Shown here: positions 48,301-60,500 of the stretch, one piece after another
Layout of the letters: every line of letters begins with the position of its first letter
Position numbering within the stretch: position 1 is the stretch's first letter
DNA from: Oscheius tipulae
Lineage: Eukaryota; Nematoda; Chromadorea; Rhabditida; Rhabditidae
DNA: 64,000 nucleotides
Reading direction: 5' to 3'
Assembly: GCA_037178975.1 (NCBI GenBank)
Contig: JASJZH010000006.1
Span: 7,316,001-7,380,000 of the forward strand
The notes under the pieces: model-generated
The model's input: the letters and a program-made list of their open reading frames with translations, nothing else
The model's database searches: none
Told to the model about the DNA's origin: nothing
Translations under genes and position numbers: made by a program

Positions 48301-50399
48301 CCATGTTTTTCTGAGGATAGCTATAAAAACAGTGCGTAACATTGCTTCGTATTCCGCCTTTTACTGCCTTGACCAGCTTCCAAGCAGTGAATATTCACTT
48401 ACATGAAGACGTGAGTAGTAAAAAGTAAATTGAATTCATGCATCCACAAGGAAGTAACTCCCAGTTTTTCTGCAACCCTTCCTCTGATTTGCAATGATCC
48501 ATGAAGGGTGTAGGCATTAAGAGGTACTAGGTCCAATAAAAACAATTAGGATTTAGGCAGTCCTTTCAGTCAAGTCGCTTCCGCTAATTGAGTTATTTGG
48601 ACTCCATGTTGCGAATTTTCCATTCCTGCACTAGCAGCAATTTTAAAGACTTCTTCCAAGAACCCTCTTCTGCAGGCTGCGTGGTGAAACTCTTGCTATT
48701 CCTACGGAAGCATCATTTTTTGGATCCGAGATGCGGAAATATCCCCAGAGGAAGTTGAATGCTTAAAACGATCTGGAAAAAAGTTCTATCATACTTTTGC
48801 GTGGTGATATGCCATTAATTCGACTGAACTTTTGTCTTTCTCGTCCGGGTCTGAACTACAGGTGAGCTAATCCAGAATATGTAGAGAGACCTACCTCCTG
48901 CCAAGCATGCAACCATAAAGCTCTGCTTTTTAATTTATCTCTCATTACTATCCAACTTACGCAAGAACTGCGTTGGCGGATCCAGTATCTTTTTTCAAAA
49001 ATCACGAGCACTTAATTGGATCCTCATTTTACAGAGGCCTGCGGTAGTCAACAAGCCCCTCTCACGAAGCGGGAAGTCATAACTTGAGTTCATTTCGCTT
49101 TCGAAAAGTCTCTCATGCGCAGGAAAATTTTTATCTCTTTATCTCATGTGATGTTTCGTGTGTTCCGAAGACCGCCTATAACTCTGCTCATTTTCCCATA
49201 GAGCAGTAACTTTTATATTTTTAGATCGCTTGTTTTCGTTGCTTAGGTGGTAGAGGTAGAGTAGAAGCTGTAAACAAGAATTTCATTGTTGTGGTTTTAT
49301 TTTTATATCTTCTAAGAATTCAGGGAACTTTCATGTGAGACAGACCATTTGTAATTCTTCAGATTTTCAGGTACTTTTCATTTGAAAGATGATAGACTCA
49401 ACCCAGCTACATTTTCTAACATAGCAGCCTTTCTTTTACACTTTTACAAAGGTCTGCAAGAAGCAGCTTGACAGACAAGCTTTGTCAAATTTGAGTGTGA
49501 TAAGCAGATTCAAACACTTTGAAACGGTTACTCTTTTTGAATGCTTTACGTGCACCCAGTAGACAAAACTTCTCCTTGAGTCCCTCTCTTTTTAACTTTG
49601 TAATTAGTAGACAAACTAGGTGAGTTCTGAAGACGAGAGGGAGACCAGTACTCATTAGCATTCATATTATGGGTGCCACGGAAAATTTAAGCATTCATCG
49701 CTGGATGTCTGTTCTAGGGTTCAAACTATTACGCTCTGGTCATGTAGGAACAGGCTCTTCTACTTTTAGACCTCCTTCCAGTCTAGTGTATGACGCACTA
49801 TAATTTTATTGCGGAAGAAGAATAACTTACACTCTCTCTTTTAGTCTTTGTGTCGCGACTGCATTTTGCTGCCTGGACTTTGAACATCTTCAAGGTACTC
49901 TCTTCTGTTAGCGTAGAGAGAGCACCTAGTCCTGTGTCTAATCATATTCCACACATCCGTCCTCTAGCTTCGCCCACGTGACATCAATGTTTTTCGTAGG
50001 TCCTTTTACGAGTAGCGAGTATCCTCATTCCATAATTGGGTTAAAGACAACTTGTTTTTCTATGAGAAGGGGTATATCTGTAGCCACCTACACTGATGAT
50101 TTAAGGATTACCCTCTTACACTTATAGAAATACCAGACAGCTTTTCTTAAACAGGTGCACCCAGTAGACAAGAAAAATGTCGCGGAGTTTGGTTTCATGT
50201 TCAGTGGACAAAAACATCGTAGGTAAAATGATATTCAAGTGATCGGCTCAAGGTCCAGGTAAAGATTAGTAACAAGATCACTACGTAGGAAAACATCTTT
50301 TTGCCGGGCATCCGAAATAACGAAAGCTGACAACAATCTTTGCACCTACCTCTTAAAACTTGTCATATCCGAAATTCACATGTACACAAAAACTTTCAG
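45346..50399. other. 5-kb region without recognisable genes
   Basis: Scattered short frames only. A 17-bp direct repeat occurs at 49550-49566 and 50155-50171. A run of ten C lies near 47800. Confidence 0.35.
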
Positions 50400-52769
50400 A
50401 TGGACGAACATCAACCAATGGTGTTCTGTAACAGAACAGTCGTTCTTCCACACATTGATCTCTTACCACATAGCATCAATTTATACATCATTCCTACAAT
50501 ATGTATTTTTGGAGCTCTCGCAGCTCTTCTGTGCATCGTCGTCTTCTCAAAGAGGCAAATGAGGTACGTGTTCCTAATTTCGGATTTTATGGCAAAATAG
50601 CTTGGTTAATGTCTTAACTAGATCAGTACAGCGATTCGTTTCGTAATATCTTGTTGTCCGGCTGATTAGTTTTACAAGCTGGGAACCTGTGTTTCAAACT
50701 GGTAGAATGAACTATTTAGTTGGAAAACTTGTGATAAACGCAAACAGCTTCAAAAACTTTGTACGATCACACACGTTGCCATTTCTTAGCTCGTTAGGTA
50801 CTTCTCCAGCGCTGCCTGAAAGAAGTTTCGCTTATTATTGTGAAAACCATTCAGCTATCGTTTATTTCGATATCCGACATCCATGATAAAGTACTGTTAC
50901 AATTAAAGGATTAAAAAAGTAAACAAAATAGCTCGCTTGCTGCATGCTAGTATGACTGTTTTTATCTCCAGACTCAGGTCGTCTCTCAACGTCTACCTAG
51001 CAGGACTTTCCTTCTTTGACTTCATCCTACTCATAATGAGTCTGCTCATCTACACACCCATGCAGGCCTGTATCGAACAGGTTGTTTTCGTTTAGAGATT
51101 CTGAACATTCGAGTTTTAGGGAAGAGCCGGAACACCCGTCTGCTATTTCTTCTGGCATTCAACCTTGATCACTTATCCAGTGTCGTTGATAGCTCAGACG
51201 GGCAGTGTCTGGACATGTGTTTCTGTTACAGTCGACCGTTTCCTGGCTGTTTCTTACCCACTCCATAGCAAGATATGGTGTACACCGAAGAGAGCTTTCA
51301 GCATACTGATCACAATCACCATACTCAGCGTCCTCTATCGGGTAGGTTTATGAAGTCAAATTGCTTATATAATGCTACAAGCGACGACTCTTTGCATGAG
51401 ATTAATCTTGTATTCATCCGCAAGTACTAATGATCTACTGCCATGAACATTTGCAGGCCGAAAGAAGAGGGCCAAGCGACATGCAGAGGGCGAAGGTTGC
51501 TCTAAAAAGCAGAATCTCTGACATGAGCCATAAGCAAATTGTCGGGAATATGCACTAAGAACTGAGATTGCTTGCTATTTTGGCTAAACTGCATTACTGA
51601 TTGATAGCGTTCATACTGCATCAGTGATCACTTTTGATCATTTTTCGGGCGACTAGGTGTGACAACGGGCCTTTTACAGACAGTTTTGTGCAGTAGTTAT
51701 CACTCTGATATATGGAGAGTGAAGTGATACGGAAAAAGGGCAGAGGAATTGAAATCCCTGTGAATTTAGACAATCTAAGCGAACTCACTGGAACGAAATT
51801 GGTATCAAGTTTATGCAAACAGTGTCAGGAAACTACTTAACAGGCTGTTCTATCTATTTATATCCCAATCTTAAATTTTACTGACCGACAGCTAACTCAT
51901 CTTGCATTTACAGGTGCCGTCTTTCTTCGAGCTCACGCTAAACGAATGTGGAGAGCTAAACCCGGCCGAGTTGCGACAAAACCATCTTTACGTCATGCTC
52001 TACATCAACTACGGCTACCTTTTCGTCATGCTTTTGGTTCCTTGGAGCATTATGATTGTTCTCAACACGTTTGTGGTCATGGCCGTTCACAGAGCTTACA
52101 AGTTCCGACAAACATTGCAGGGAGGAAAGGGACAAGAAGAAAGGGACAGAAGGTAGTAATGCTCAATCTTTCGGGCACTATTATGCTTCAGATGCACAAT
52201 GATGGCCTTGTGTATGATTCTCACGTTTGTCTTGTTCAATCTTCTCTCTGCTCTGAACAACATCGTGGAATACTTCGACTTTGAGATGGAGCCGAATGTT
52301 CGGCACTATATGGTTCCTCTAGGCAATCTTTTCATCTGTCTCAATAGGTGATCCTTCATATATTCTGCAGACTTGCGAACATCTTTCAGCGCTTCCAACA
52401 TTATCATCTATTCGCTATTTGGTGCACGCTTTCGCAGAATGTGCGTGTTGATGCTCTGTGGAAGAAACAGCCGATGGAATATATGGCTGAAAACGGGAAA
52501 GTATGAATCTTGCAGTTTTCCAGTTTAGCCAAACGTTTTCAGTAGAATTGTTAGTGAAATGGACATGAGGGAAAACTTCACTGTCCGTAGCAGTTGCGAT
52601 GCAAGCGTAGCACTGATTACTGCCACTCGAGCGGTCAGTTCCATAGATCTTTCTAAATAAAATGTTCTGTTTTCAGAACTCGGCACGGTACTGCAAGCCA
52701 CCGCCGAGCATACAGCGGATGAAGACAAGCTACAGTAGTCGACAAGTCCATATTCCTTCAGCAGTGTAG
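50400..52769 (+). CDS. FMRFamide-type peptide GPCR
   Basis: This rhodopsin-like neuropeptide receptor starts at an ATG directly after CTTTCAG. TM1 is LYIIPTICIFGALAALLCIVVF, followed by SLNVYLAGLSFFDFILLIMSL (TM2). TM3 lies in PVSLIAQTGSVWTCVSVTVD with DRFLAVSYPLHSKIWCT, which is the FMRFamide-receptor pattern (YPxxLxAQTxSVWxT...DRyxAVxxPL). TM4 is AFSILITITILSVLY, TM5 INYGYLFVMLLVPWSIMIVL, TM6 MMALCMILTFVLFNLLSAL, and TM7 has LGNLFICLNSASNIIIYSLFG, an NSxxNxxIY end. The Ser-rich C-tail ends RQVHIPSAV. Two introns are long (about 410 and 570 nt); the second holds the 26-bp element shared with the lipase gene. Confidence 0.83.
51667..51692 (+). repeat. 26-bp exact copy of lipase exon sequence
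   Basis: These 26 bases inside a GPCR intron are identical to 54978-55003 in the first exon of the lipase gene 3.3 kb downstream. The identity stops sharply on both sides. Confidence 0.8.
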
Positions 52770-54848
52770 AATTTATATTCGGGTCTGTTCATTTTTATGC
52801 CAAATTACGGTTCCTCTCTTGTTTCCTTCCGCTTTCATTCCAACATTCCCCTCCTCTCCTATCGTTTTCCTACATGTCAAACATGTTGACCTGATGCCGG
52901 TATAAAGAGATTTGCTTTAAACAAACCAGTCTGACTAATATGGATGTCTCCTGAAAAGCATGTACTTACAAATATTTTCGGGAGAATTAAAAGCGTGTAT
53001 TCCTCCTAGTATCATCAGTGTTGAGCCAGTTCATCCGAGCACAACAGCCGTTTGCAAGGGCAGTTGCACTTCTCTTTGCAGTAAATATGTCAAGTGAGTA
53101 TTTTGCAAATACTCTTTAGAACAAGCGTCACCAAAGTGAGGAAAACATCACGTACATCAAAGTATCTAGAGTCTATAAAATCAGTACATGTCTGTTCCAC
53201 AACCTTCCTTAGATGGGAAGATTGGGCCCAATGTATTTCCGTGAACACTAAGTAGAAAACATACAAGCACAGTCATCGAAATGTTTACTCTTTAAAGCGG
53301 CTTTTCAAGCAGATCAGCTAACTTTATCACTACTATTCTTTTCTCCGTAATTATTCATACCCTCCTGGATGGAACGTCACCATCAACAAATGTATTGGAC
53401 AAGAAGACACTGCGTCAAAAATACAGTTGACAAAATACTGTGTCTTGTTTCATAGCTTCCCTTCAATGATCTATCCTAATGAAAATTAACTCCTGTAAGC
53501 GTAGGTTTTCACATGGTGCTCTTCACGGCTTCAACCTTTTAATGAGAGCAAAACACGAACAGCTACGTAAGCATGGGTACTTCAGGTAGAGAAAACGATG
53601 TTTTCAATTACTTGAGAAGGAACTAGAGTTTAAACTCGAGATCAAAATTTTAATACGAGTTGTTCGACACTACCAACAATAAAACTACCGTAATCCTTTC
53701 GTTTCTTATTTCAAGGACTTCTTGTTCAAGATCTTCAAAATTGAGGTAGGCGGTGAACACATGCCCTTTTCTCTAAATATGCTTGCTATTCATTGAGTGG
53801 TCGAAAAACATTCCATATACTTCAATTGCTCGATAGACCATGAACGTTTTTGAGATCATCCACGCCCCCAATTTGGTGAGATCATCACCAAAAGGCCGCT
53901 TTTTAGTTTCTAAGGATCACATCTCAATTCGACGTCTGTACAGGCTAGAAATGATGGCAGACGCGTAAAAAAAATGGGAACGTGTTTGTGCGAATTGAGT
54001 AGAAACATTTGTCCTAGTTTACGCAGTATCAGAAGTACCTAGTTATCTAAGTTTAAATCTATCAATGGCTTGTTGTGAAGTCAAACAGGGAAAGCTAGGT
54101 ACCTCTAGAAAGATTGTCTTTGTGATCTGTTTTGTGAACAACTATTGTAAAAGAAGCGTTGAAGACTAAGATGTATTTTATGCCCTGTTGGTCGATCACG
54201 AACAGTATCGTCATCGAACACAGACTCTATCATTCACACTGGAGCCAAAAAAAGTCAGACTGTCTTCACCATACCGCGCGCCCAGGCGCAGTTGTGACAG
54301 ATGGCAACTTTTTTGCTCTCTGCGTTGAAAGTTCGAATAAGTGCGTCTGTACGATTTCTCGTTATACCTACGTTGTTGTTATTTGAGTATGACGTTATTT
54401 CCCCCACCTTAATTTTGCCGGGATAACAACATTAAATTGGGATCAAGACCTTCGAGAAGAAAGGCCTTGAATACGCGTTACATATGACACATATGGAAGA
54501 CTGAGAGTCCTCGTCCTCATCCTAATAAATTCGTTCTTGTTCTTTCGAACCACGCTGGTCCTGCGTTTCATACTTTAGTAAATTACAAACTACAAATTAC
54601 CTTTTATGAAGTTGAAACATCATGTGCGGTAGTGATTATGATCAGGCTTCGAGTTCGCTACAATACAAAATACTTGTTAAATGAAAGCCAGTTTGATGTC
54701 ACGCTACAGTATACCTCAAAGTATCTAATTGCGTATGTAAGTTCCCATGAGCACTGTAAATATAAGGGGCGGAGCCGTAGATGAACTTAGAAGTAAAAAA
54801 GGCAAGGCCTAGTATATAAAGTCTCTCAGGTGGCTGTTTTCTCACTTC
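52770..54848. other. Intergenic, with lipase promoter
   Basis: No gene seen. TATATAAA at 54813-54820 precedes the lipase ATG by 29 bp. Confidence 0.4.
54813..54820 (+). promoter_or_regulatory. TATA box of lipase gene
   Basis: TATATAAA ends 28 bp before the ATG at 54849. The predicted 5' UTR is therefore only a few bases, unless a leader is trans-spliced. Confidence 0.5.
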
Positions 54849-56074
54849 ATGACTATAATGTGGATGCTCTTGGCTCTGGCGCTGGCTCTTGGTGCTACGA
54901 GTCGCAAGATCAGTCTGGATGACAACCACCACCACCACTCTCATCATCATCACCACTACCATCAGGAAGACAATTTTGGGCCTTTTACAGACAGTTTTGT
55001 GCACTTTTTGAACGAGTAAGTAGTTGTTCTACAATTGTTACATGCTTATTCAGAAATATGAACCGTTTCAAGTACGCACTAGACGCTTTCGCAACTTATG
55101 GGCAGACTGGAACCTTTGGTGGAAAACATTCCGAACAACAGTACATTCACAGAACCCCTGTTTTATTCATTCATGGAAACAGTGATTCTGCTCTCAATTA
55201 CGGTGCTCCAGACGGATCCAACTCTGGCTGGAACCGTCAGCTAGCCTACTTCAAAAGCAGAGGCTACAGCTTCGCCGAAATGTACGGTCTAACCTATGGA
55301 GATCGTACCCTTGCTCACTCGTTCATGAGGTAGCAACCGCATGATTCCCGAGCCATGCTGTTTGTTCCAGATCTATCAACTGTAACGATCTCCTCGGACA
55401 CCGAAAGTTTGCCGAGGCTATTTTGGAGTACACGGGTTCGTACGAATTGAATGTTGTTGCCCACTCGATGGGTGTTACGTATGCGCGTGCTCTTATACAA
55501 GGCGGCAAGGTAGGCTGCTCTTTCACTCTCTGAGACATCACGGTTTTAGCACTACCTGAATGGACAAGAGTGTGACGTTGGAGAGAGTTTAGCTGAACGG
55601 ATTGAAACCTTAATAGCTATTTCATCAGCAAATTACGGAATGTGTCTTTGCGAAATGCATTCTCATTTTCCGGCGTGCAATGAGTCTGTTGGCTACTTTC
55701 CTGGAAAATGTTCTAATGACAATAGCTGTCAGTTAGGAGATAATTGCAATGAGTATGCTGAGGGGTATTCGACAGTACTTCGACGATTAAATGATCAAGG
55801 AAAAGATGCTAACTTTGTTTTCAGTCTCTGGAGTTCAGGTGACCGAAATAACTACAGTAGCAAACTCGTTTTAGGTGATCAGATCATCGGTATTGGTGGA
55901 AACATGGTCCATGGTCGCCAGACGTCCCTCGTACCCCACTCGGACATGAACATTCATTTCTCTGGTCTGACTCATTTCGAAATGAAGACGGAAACCGTCA
56001 GTCAGCAGTACTACCTGCTGAAGCATCATACCCTACCCCGTAGCATGTACAACAATTCTGCTGAGCAGTTCTAG
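54849..56074 (+). CDS. Secreted class 2 lipase (LIPS-like), His-rich N-terminus
   Basis: Four exons (54849-55015, 55054-55329, 55371-55509, 55550-56074) total 1107 nt, 368 residues. A signal peptide (MTIMWMLLALALALGATS) is followed by a His-rich run (HHHHSHHHHHYH), then NFGPFTDSFVHFLNE. The alpha/beta-hydrolase core has VLFIHGNSDSALNYG (oxyanion region), YGLTYGD, and the nucleophile elbow NVVAHSMGV, where Ala replaces the first Gly of GxSxG. Two Cys-rich segments (MCLCEMHSHFPAC; CSNDNSCQLGDNC) follow. LTHFEMKTET near the end probably supplies the catalytic His. This matches the nematode class 2 lipase (lips) family throughout. It should hydrolyse acyl esters outside the cell, for example in the gut or body fluid. 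An AATAAA at 56155-56160 follows the stop. Confidence 0.88.
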
Positions 56075-56154
56075 TCCTGTGCCCACGTTCTTTCCCTCTT
56101 TTAATCGAGCTTACGTTACGTGTGACATTGTGCAAATGACACCGAAGATCTCAT

Positions 56155-56160
56155 AATAAA
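56155..56160 (+). terminator. Poly(A) signal of lipase gene
   Basis: AATAAA 81 bases after the stop codon. Confidence 0.5.
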
Positions 56161-57120
56161 GTATATTTTGAACTGGAAAATGATTGATAAGGTGCAAATG
56201 AAAGGAATGCAAGCAGAATGATCATGGTAGAAACTGGAGTCAGCAGATCGTGTAAGTGGTAAAAACGGCCGCGTGAATCGGTCTTCGGTTTCGGTCACCC
56301 TTTTTCTACAGTCTAGACGAGACCAAATACTTCTACAGAACTCAAAGTTTCAAAACCATTTTTTATCAGACAAAGTTGTCTTCCTCGCAGGATTCACATA
56401 CCCTAGTTCAGGCGCACTTCTAATCTTCCAAAAATGTTCTTGTTCGACCTCGATCAAGCCGTCTTATTAAAAACGTCACTTTCTATCCTCCGAAACCTTG
56501 TTGACTGCGGAAGTGGAATACATCAAGTAGGGAACAAAAATACTTCGGAATTCGTCAGTCTAAATCATCTTACGTCTTGTATCTTATCTTTCAGATTATC
56601 ACAACATAGCCTTGAGCTTTATTATGAAAGTGGCTTCTAAGTTTTGTGTTCTGAGTTTTGTCCGAAGGATTAGTCGTCTTAAGCGACCTTATTAAGCTAT
56701 GGTGGTCGTGGCAGACTTAAAGAACCAACAGACAAATAGAAAAACACTTGATTTATAAATGTTGGAAAACATGAGCCTTGGTTTTGTGTACTTGCTACGT
56801 AAGTAATGCCCACTAAAGTGAACTACACAGTTTCGCTTGCAGAAGCAATTGGCACTAAAATTATCATAAGCAAGAGAGTAGAGCAAGTACATAAAGATAG
56901 CGGGGTAGAGTACGGTAGCCAGGTTTATAGACTAGAAGAAAAGACTGGACAAGTTCAACCAGGGTTAGAGCACAAACTGTTTACTCCGGCCAACAATTTT
57001 AATATACCATTCTTGTTAAACTGTTATTACTTAACTAGTCTTTTCCCAGAAAAATTTTGTATTCTCCATGCTTATCGTGTTTTTTGGTGTAAGGGCCACC
57101 TGGTGTCTCCATGCGGCCAG
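56161..57120. other. Spacer before TMEM237
   Basis: A 122-codon frame starts at 56806 (MPTKVNYTVSLAEAIGTK). It overlaps the X-box and start of TMEM237 and has no recognised domain, so I treat it as chance or an unproven small gene. Confidence 0.35.
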
Positions 57121-57134
57121 GTTACCATGACGAT
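57121..57134 (+). promoter_or_regulatory. X-box-like RFX/DAF-19 site before TMEM237
   Basis: GTTACCATGACGAT fits RTHNYYWTRRNRAC at 13 of 14 positions. It lies 36 bp before the TMEM237 start codon. Nematode ciliary genes are commonly driven by such a site within 200 bp of the ATG. Confidence 0.5.
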
Positions 57135-57170
57135 ATTCGGAAAGGGACTCGTAATAGCGCCAACCTATAA

Positions 57171-58881
57171 ATGACCGCCAACATTCGTCTTGTCTCTTCT
57201 CGCCTAACTGTAAGATTTCCAATATACGTTCTAAATATTAAAAAGCAACCTCGTCCACTGCCTGCTTTGCGATCAACTGGAGTTCCTTTCAATTTCTCCC
57301 AGGATATTGAGGACATCAGCGATGCTCCTCCTGAACATGTCCCTTTATCTTTAAAGAGGTTTGTCTTTTTCATGCTTCAAAACATTTCATAAATTATAGC
57401 CCTCAATCCGATGTACAAGACGGAGCACCAAACTATGATGCGATTGCCCCCAGCCAGGAACGGCTCATCCAGGTTTAACTGTATTAAAGTTTGTTTTACA
57501 AAATTAGTTTTTCAGGAGTTGGGCGCGGATGATAATAGTGTTTCTATTGGGGAACTACCGTCTGTAAATGAGACAATACAAGCGGAAGAGCCAAGTGTAG
57601 TACCGCTGGGTGATCTGGTAGAGGTTACACCGAGACATTTAACAGAAGAAAAAGTTGCAGCTTTTTATGAAACCGTTAGGGTAACTTTTTTGTATCGATG
57701 TGGGCTGTGAAACTGAGTACTTAGCTAATTGAAGAACCTCTATGTTATGCTCACTTCAAGCTGTATTTTACAGAAAAGAATTGTTGTTCATCCACCGAAA
57801 CCTAAAGAAGTAGTACCTCCTGGTGGCTTGGACACTTTGTATTTTGAAAGACCAGGTGAATTCGCAAGTGTCGCTAGCATTCTTTTCAGGATATTTTGCC
57901 AAACGCTATCGAAGAGACCTGAGAAAGAAGTCTCTCGATGAACATGCTCAAGCTATGCTCAAGTACAAGGACGCTGGAGTTGCCTTCTCTGTTCAGAACA
58001 TGTTCCACAACTTTGCCCTCATCGTACAAGGTCAGATCTTCATATTCATAATGTTGACCCTCAAGTTTAAGGCTACTTATCTGGACTCTCGCTTGGGAAA
58101 GCTGTATTTGCAGTTCATTTTGCCAACGAGGTTTTATTTTGAATCTGAGAATGTTTTCCCTCTCGTCGTCTCCTGTGACCACTTGTGTTCTAAAATCACG
58201 ATTCAATTTCATGCCGTGTGAAAGGCCTATCTTTCGGCAAAGTTTAAAGATCAAAAAGTATATTTTCAGAAGATTCTTCTTGAACAATATCGTTACTTCA
58301 GTCTACCCGTTCATGTGGTCTTCGTTTTCGCGTTTAGTATAGCCTGTGTAGCCGCTTGTGACAGGTTCAGAATACTTCGTTTGAAGCCAAAACAATCAGG
58401 TTGGGATTCTATGGCTTTTCTTGGCGAGGATTCATGAAGACAATCAGGCACAGTGGCTTCCTGGGAGCCTTCCTTTGGGGCCTTGCTCTACTGAGCTCCC
58501 TTCTTTGCATGGAATTTGATGAAACCCTCTCTACTCGTCACGTAGGTGATCACAGACGTCATTAAACGCGAGACCTGTTCAGGAAAAAGCCGTCTTTCTT
58601 CCGAGCGACCTCCTTTTCTGGAAGATCTGCTGTGTCATAAGGGCCGTGTCTGCCGGAGCAGCCTGGTTGCTCCTCGCCCTGAAGCCCGAGGGAGATGAAC
58701 TCGGTGACGCCATTCATCGGTTTTGACGGATACCTTTTCAAAAAGTCATTCTTTTCTGTTTAGATCAGTTGACCTGGAAATGGAGTCGGAGAAGAGTCAC
58801 AAGTCGGCTAGAAGACACCCAAGTAAAGAAGAAGAACCAAAACCGGAGGGAGGCGAGATCCCAACTGGAAAGACACAATAA
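57171..58881 (+). CDS. TMEM237: TMEM237/JBTS-14, ciliary transition-zone protein
   Basis: TMEM237 is a four-pass protein of the ciliary transition zone, part of the MKS module, and is mutated in Joubert syndrome 14. About eleven exons with 34-50 nt introns give about 388 residues. The N-terminal 200 residues are soluble and acidic. The conserved part begins KRYRRDLRKKSLDEHAQAML, then FALIVQGYLSGLSLGKAVF (human LLHGFLAGYTVWSV). Next come QYRYFSLPVHVVFVFAFSIA and CVAACDRFRLG (human YHSLAYPAQSLLYLLLAIS, AFDRVNLA). SGFLGAFLWGLALLSSLLC and SAGAAWLLLALKPEGDEL (human WVLLAYRPEMDY) complete the spans. The stop codon lies inside AATAAA (58877-58882). The start is supported by the X-box placed just upstream. 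Confidence 0.85.
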
Positions 58882-60500
58882 AAAAAGCTTTTTTTCTACT
58901 TTGGGCTTAAGTTGAACAGCTGATAACAGAGTTCAATTACCACTGTAACCGACAGGAACAATGCCGTACTGAAATTTGACGCCCGCTTGGTCACCAAGAC
59001 TTTAACATGACATTCTTTACAGCTGTTCCTTCCTGAACAAGAAAAAAAGCTGCTAATCCTGTCTGAAAATCAGTTCTTGATGACCGAATAGTCCGGTCTT
59101 TCAAAGTCATTTTTGCGTGTAATTGTAACATTATTTTCAGCTGATTGCGTTAGGTTCAGTGCAAATACTCGCAACATTTTTGGATCAGTTCTGCGAAAGT
59201 TGTGCGTTGTGCTGCAAATCACGTTTGCCTCATTTTGAAGCGTATGCACTCCGAGAAAGTCCCTCCAAAATGGGACAAAATTATCTCCTTCCAAAATCAG
59301 CATCTATTATGATACTTCTAAATCAAGGTGGAAAATTTTTTCGACTAGCACAAAGTTCCAAAGGGAGATGCTGGAGCAACGAGACGAGAGATAGCTGAGA
59401 GAGAAGACGTCAGTTCTGCTCGGCAGTCCTTTCCATATTGATAAAGTTTTCTCATGGGAACGCTGTGCGATCTCGCGATTTTCGACATGGCCACTTGCTT
59501 AGGGACGTTCATCACAACGCGACATTTAGTGGCTGCCAATAAGCTCAAATCATTCTTAACTCTAACGGCTTTTTCACAACTTCCCCCGGAGGACTCGATT
59601 TTCTCTGCCTCTTTTTGCTGTTCAACAGGCCAATTTTGTAGACAGTTTTAGTGTTTATAATGTTCCTTGTCGAGTTCTTTTTTTGTTACTGGCACCTATA
59701 TTCTCGTAGAGTACATTGGCTATCCGTGAGCGGAAATCAAAACGCAAAGGTATTTGTGGTTCGGTGACCGTTTCCGACCTCTATATTCTTGAGCAACTCT
59801 CCAGATAACAGTCGGGTGGGGCAACACTTTTCTGGTACTTGTTGATTTTTCAGTCCAGGAATGGGCAAGAAAAAGCTAGAAATTGGCACATTCGAACAGT
59901 GTCAACCAGAAACATGAAACATCGCCTCTGTAAAACAAGTCAAATGGTCTTCAACCACGTTGCTTTTCCTCCTCCGCATCCATCTCGATCAGCCTTTTTG
60001 ACATTTCACTTTCCTTTCTTTCCCTCAAGACATCCTGATGTATGGGCAATTCAAATGACTCTCATTATGAATTCATCTCCTCCATTTTGAATCAAAAGCT
60101 TCACACCATTGTTCACCCTAAATCATGTTTTTTTTTTCGCTTAACAGTCCCAATTAATCTAAGGTAACAGGTGCTGCTCATCTTCTTAAAGCCTTTTTCC
60201 TCCACGAACTTGATAAATGGACAGCTGAGAACTGATTAATTGCACTCCACAAATTTTTGTCCTAATGTAACACAAATGTGTCTCCAAATATTCACGGAAA
60301 TGAACCTGATCATAAAGTTAGTGAGAACTGAATGATTGTTGTCGAAAGTGAAAACATTCCCCAATTTCGTTGTTTGGTATAAAGGCAAACTACACGGGTC
60401 CAATTTAAAGCGAACCCTTTAAATGTTTTGTTTTGAAATTCTCTGGTTTCATTTTATGATGACATCATAGCCGGTCTTTCAAATTCACTCCTAAATTTAG
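58882..60500. other. Intergenic, no gene seen
   Basis: Short frames only, with no splice-supported coding sequence. Confidence 0.4.

Noticed and set aside
56806..57174. 122-codon frame MPTKVNYTVSLAEAIGTK...
   Set aside because: It overlaps the X-box and ends at the TMEM237 start, lacks splice sites or a known domain, and its second half looks like untranslated sequence.
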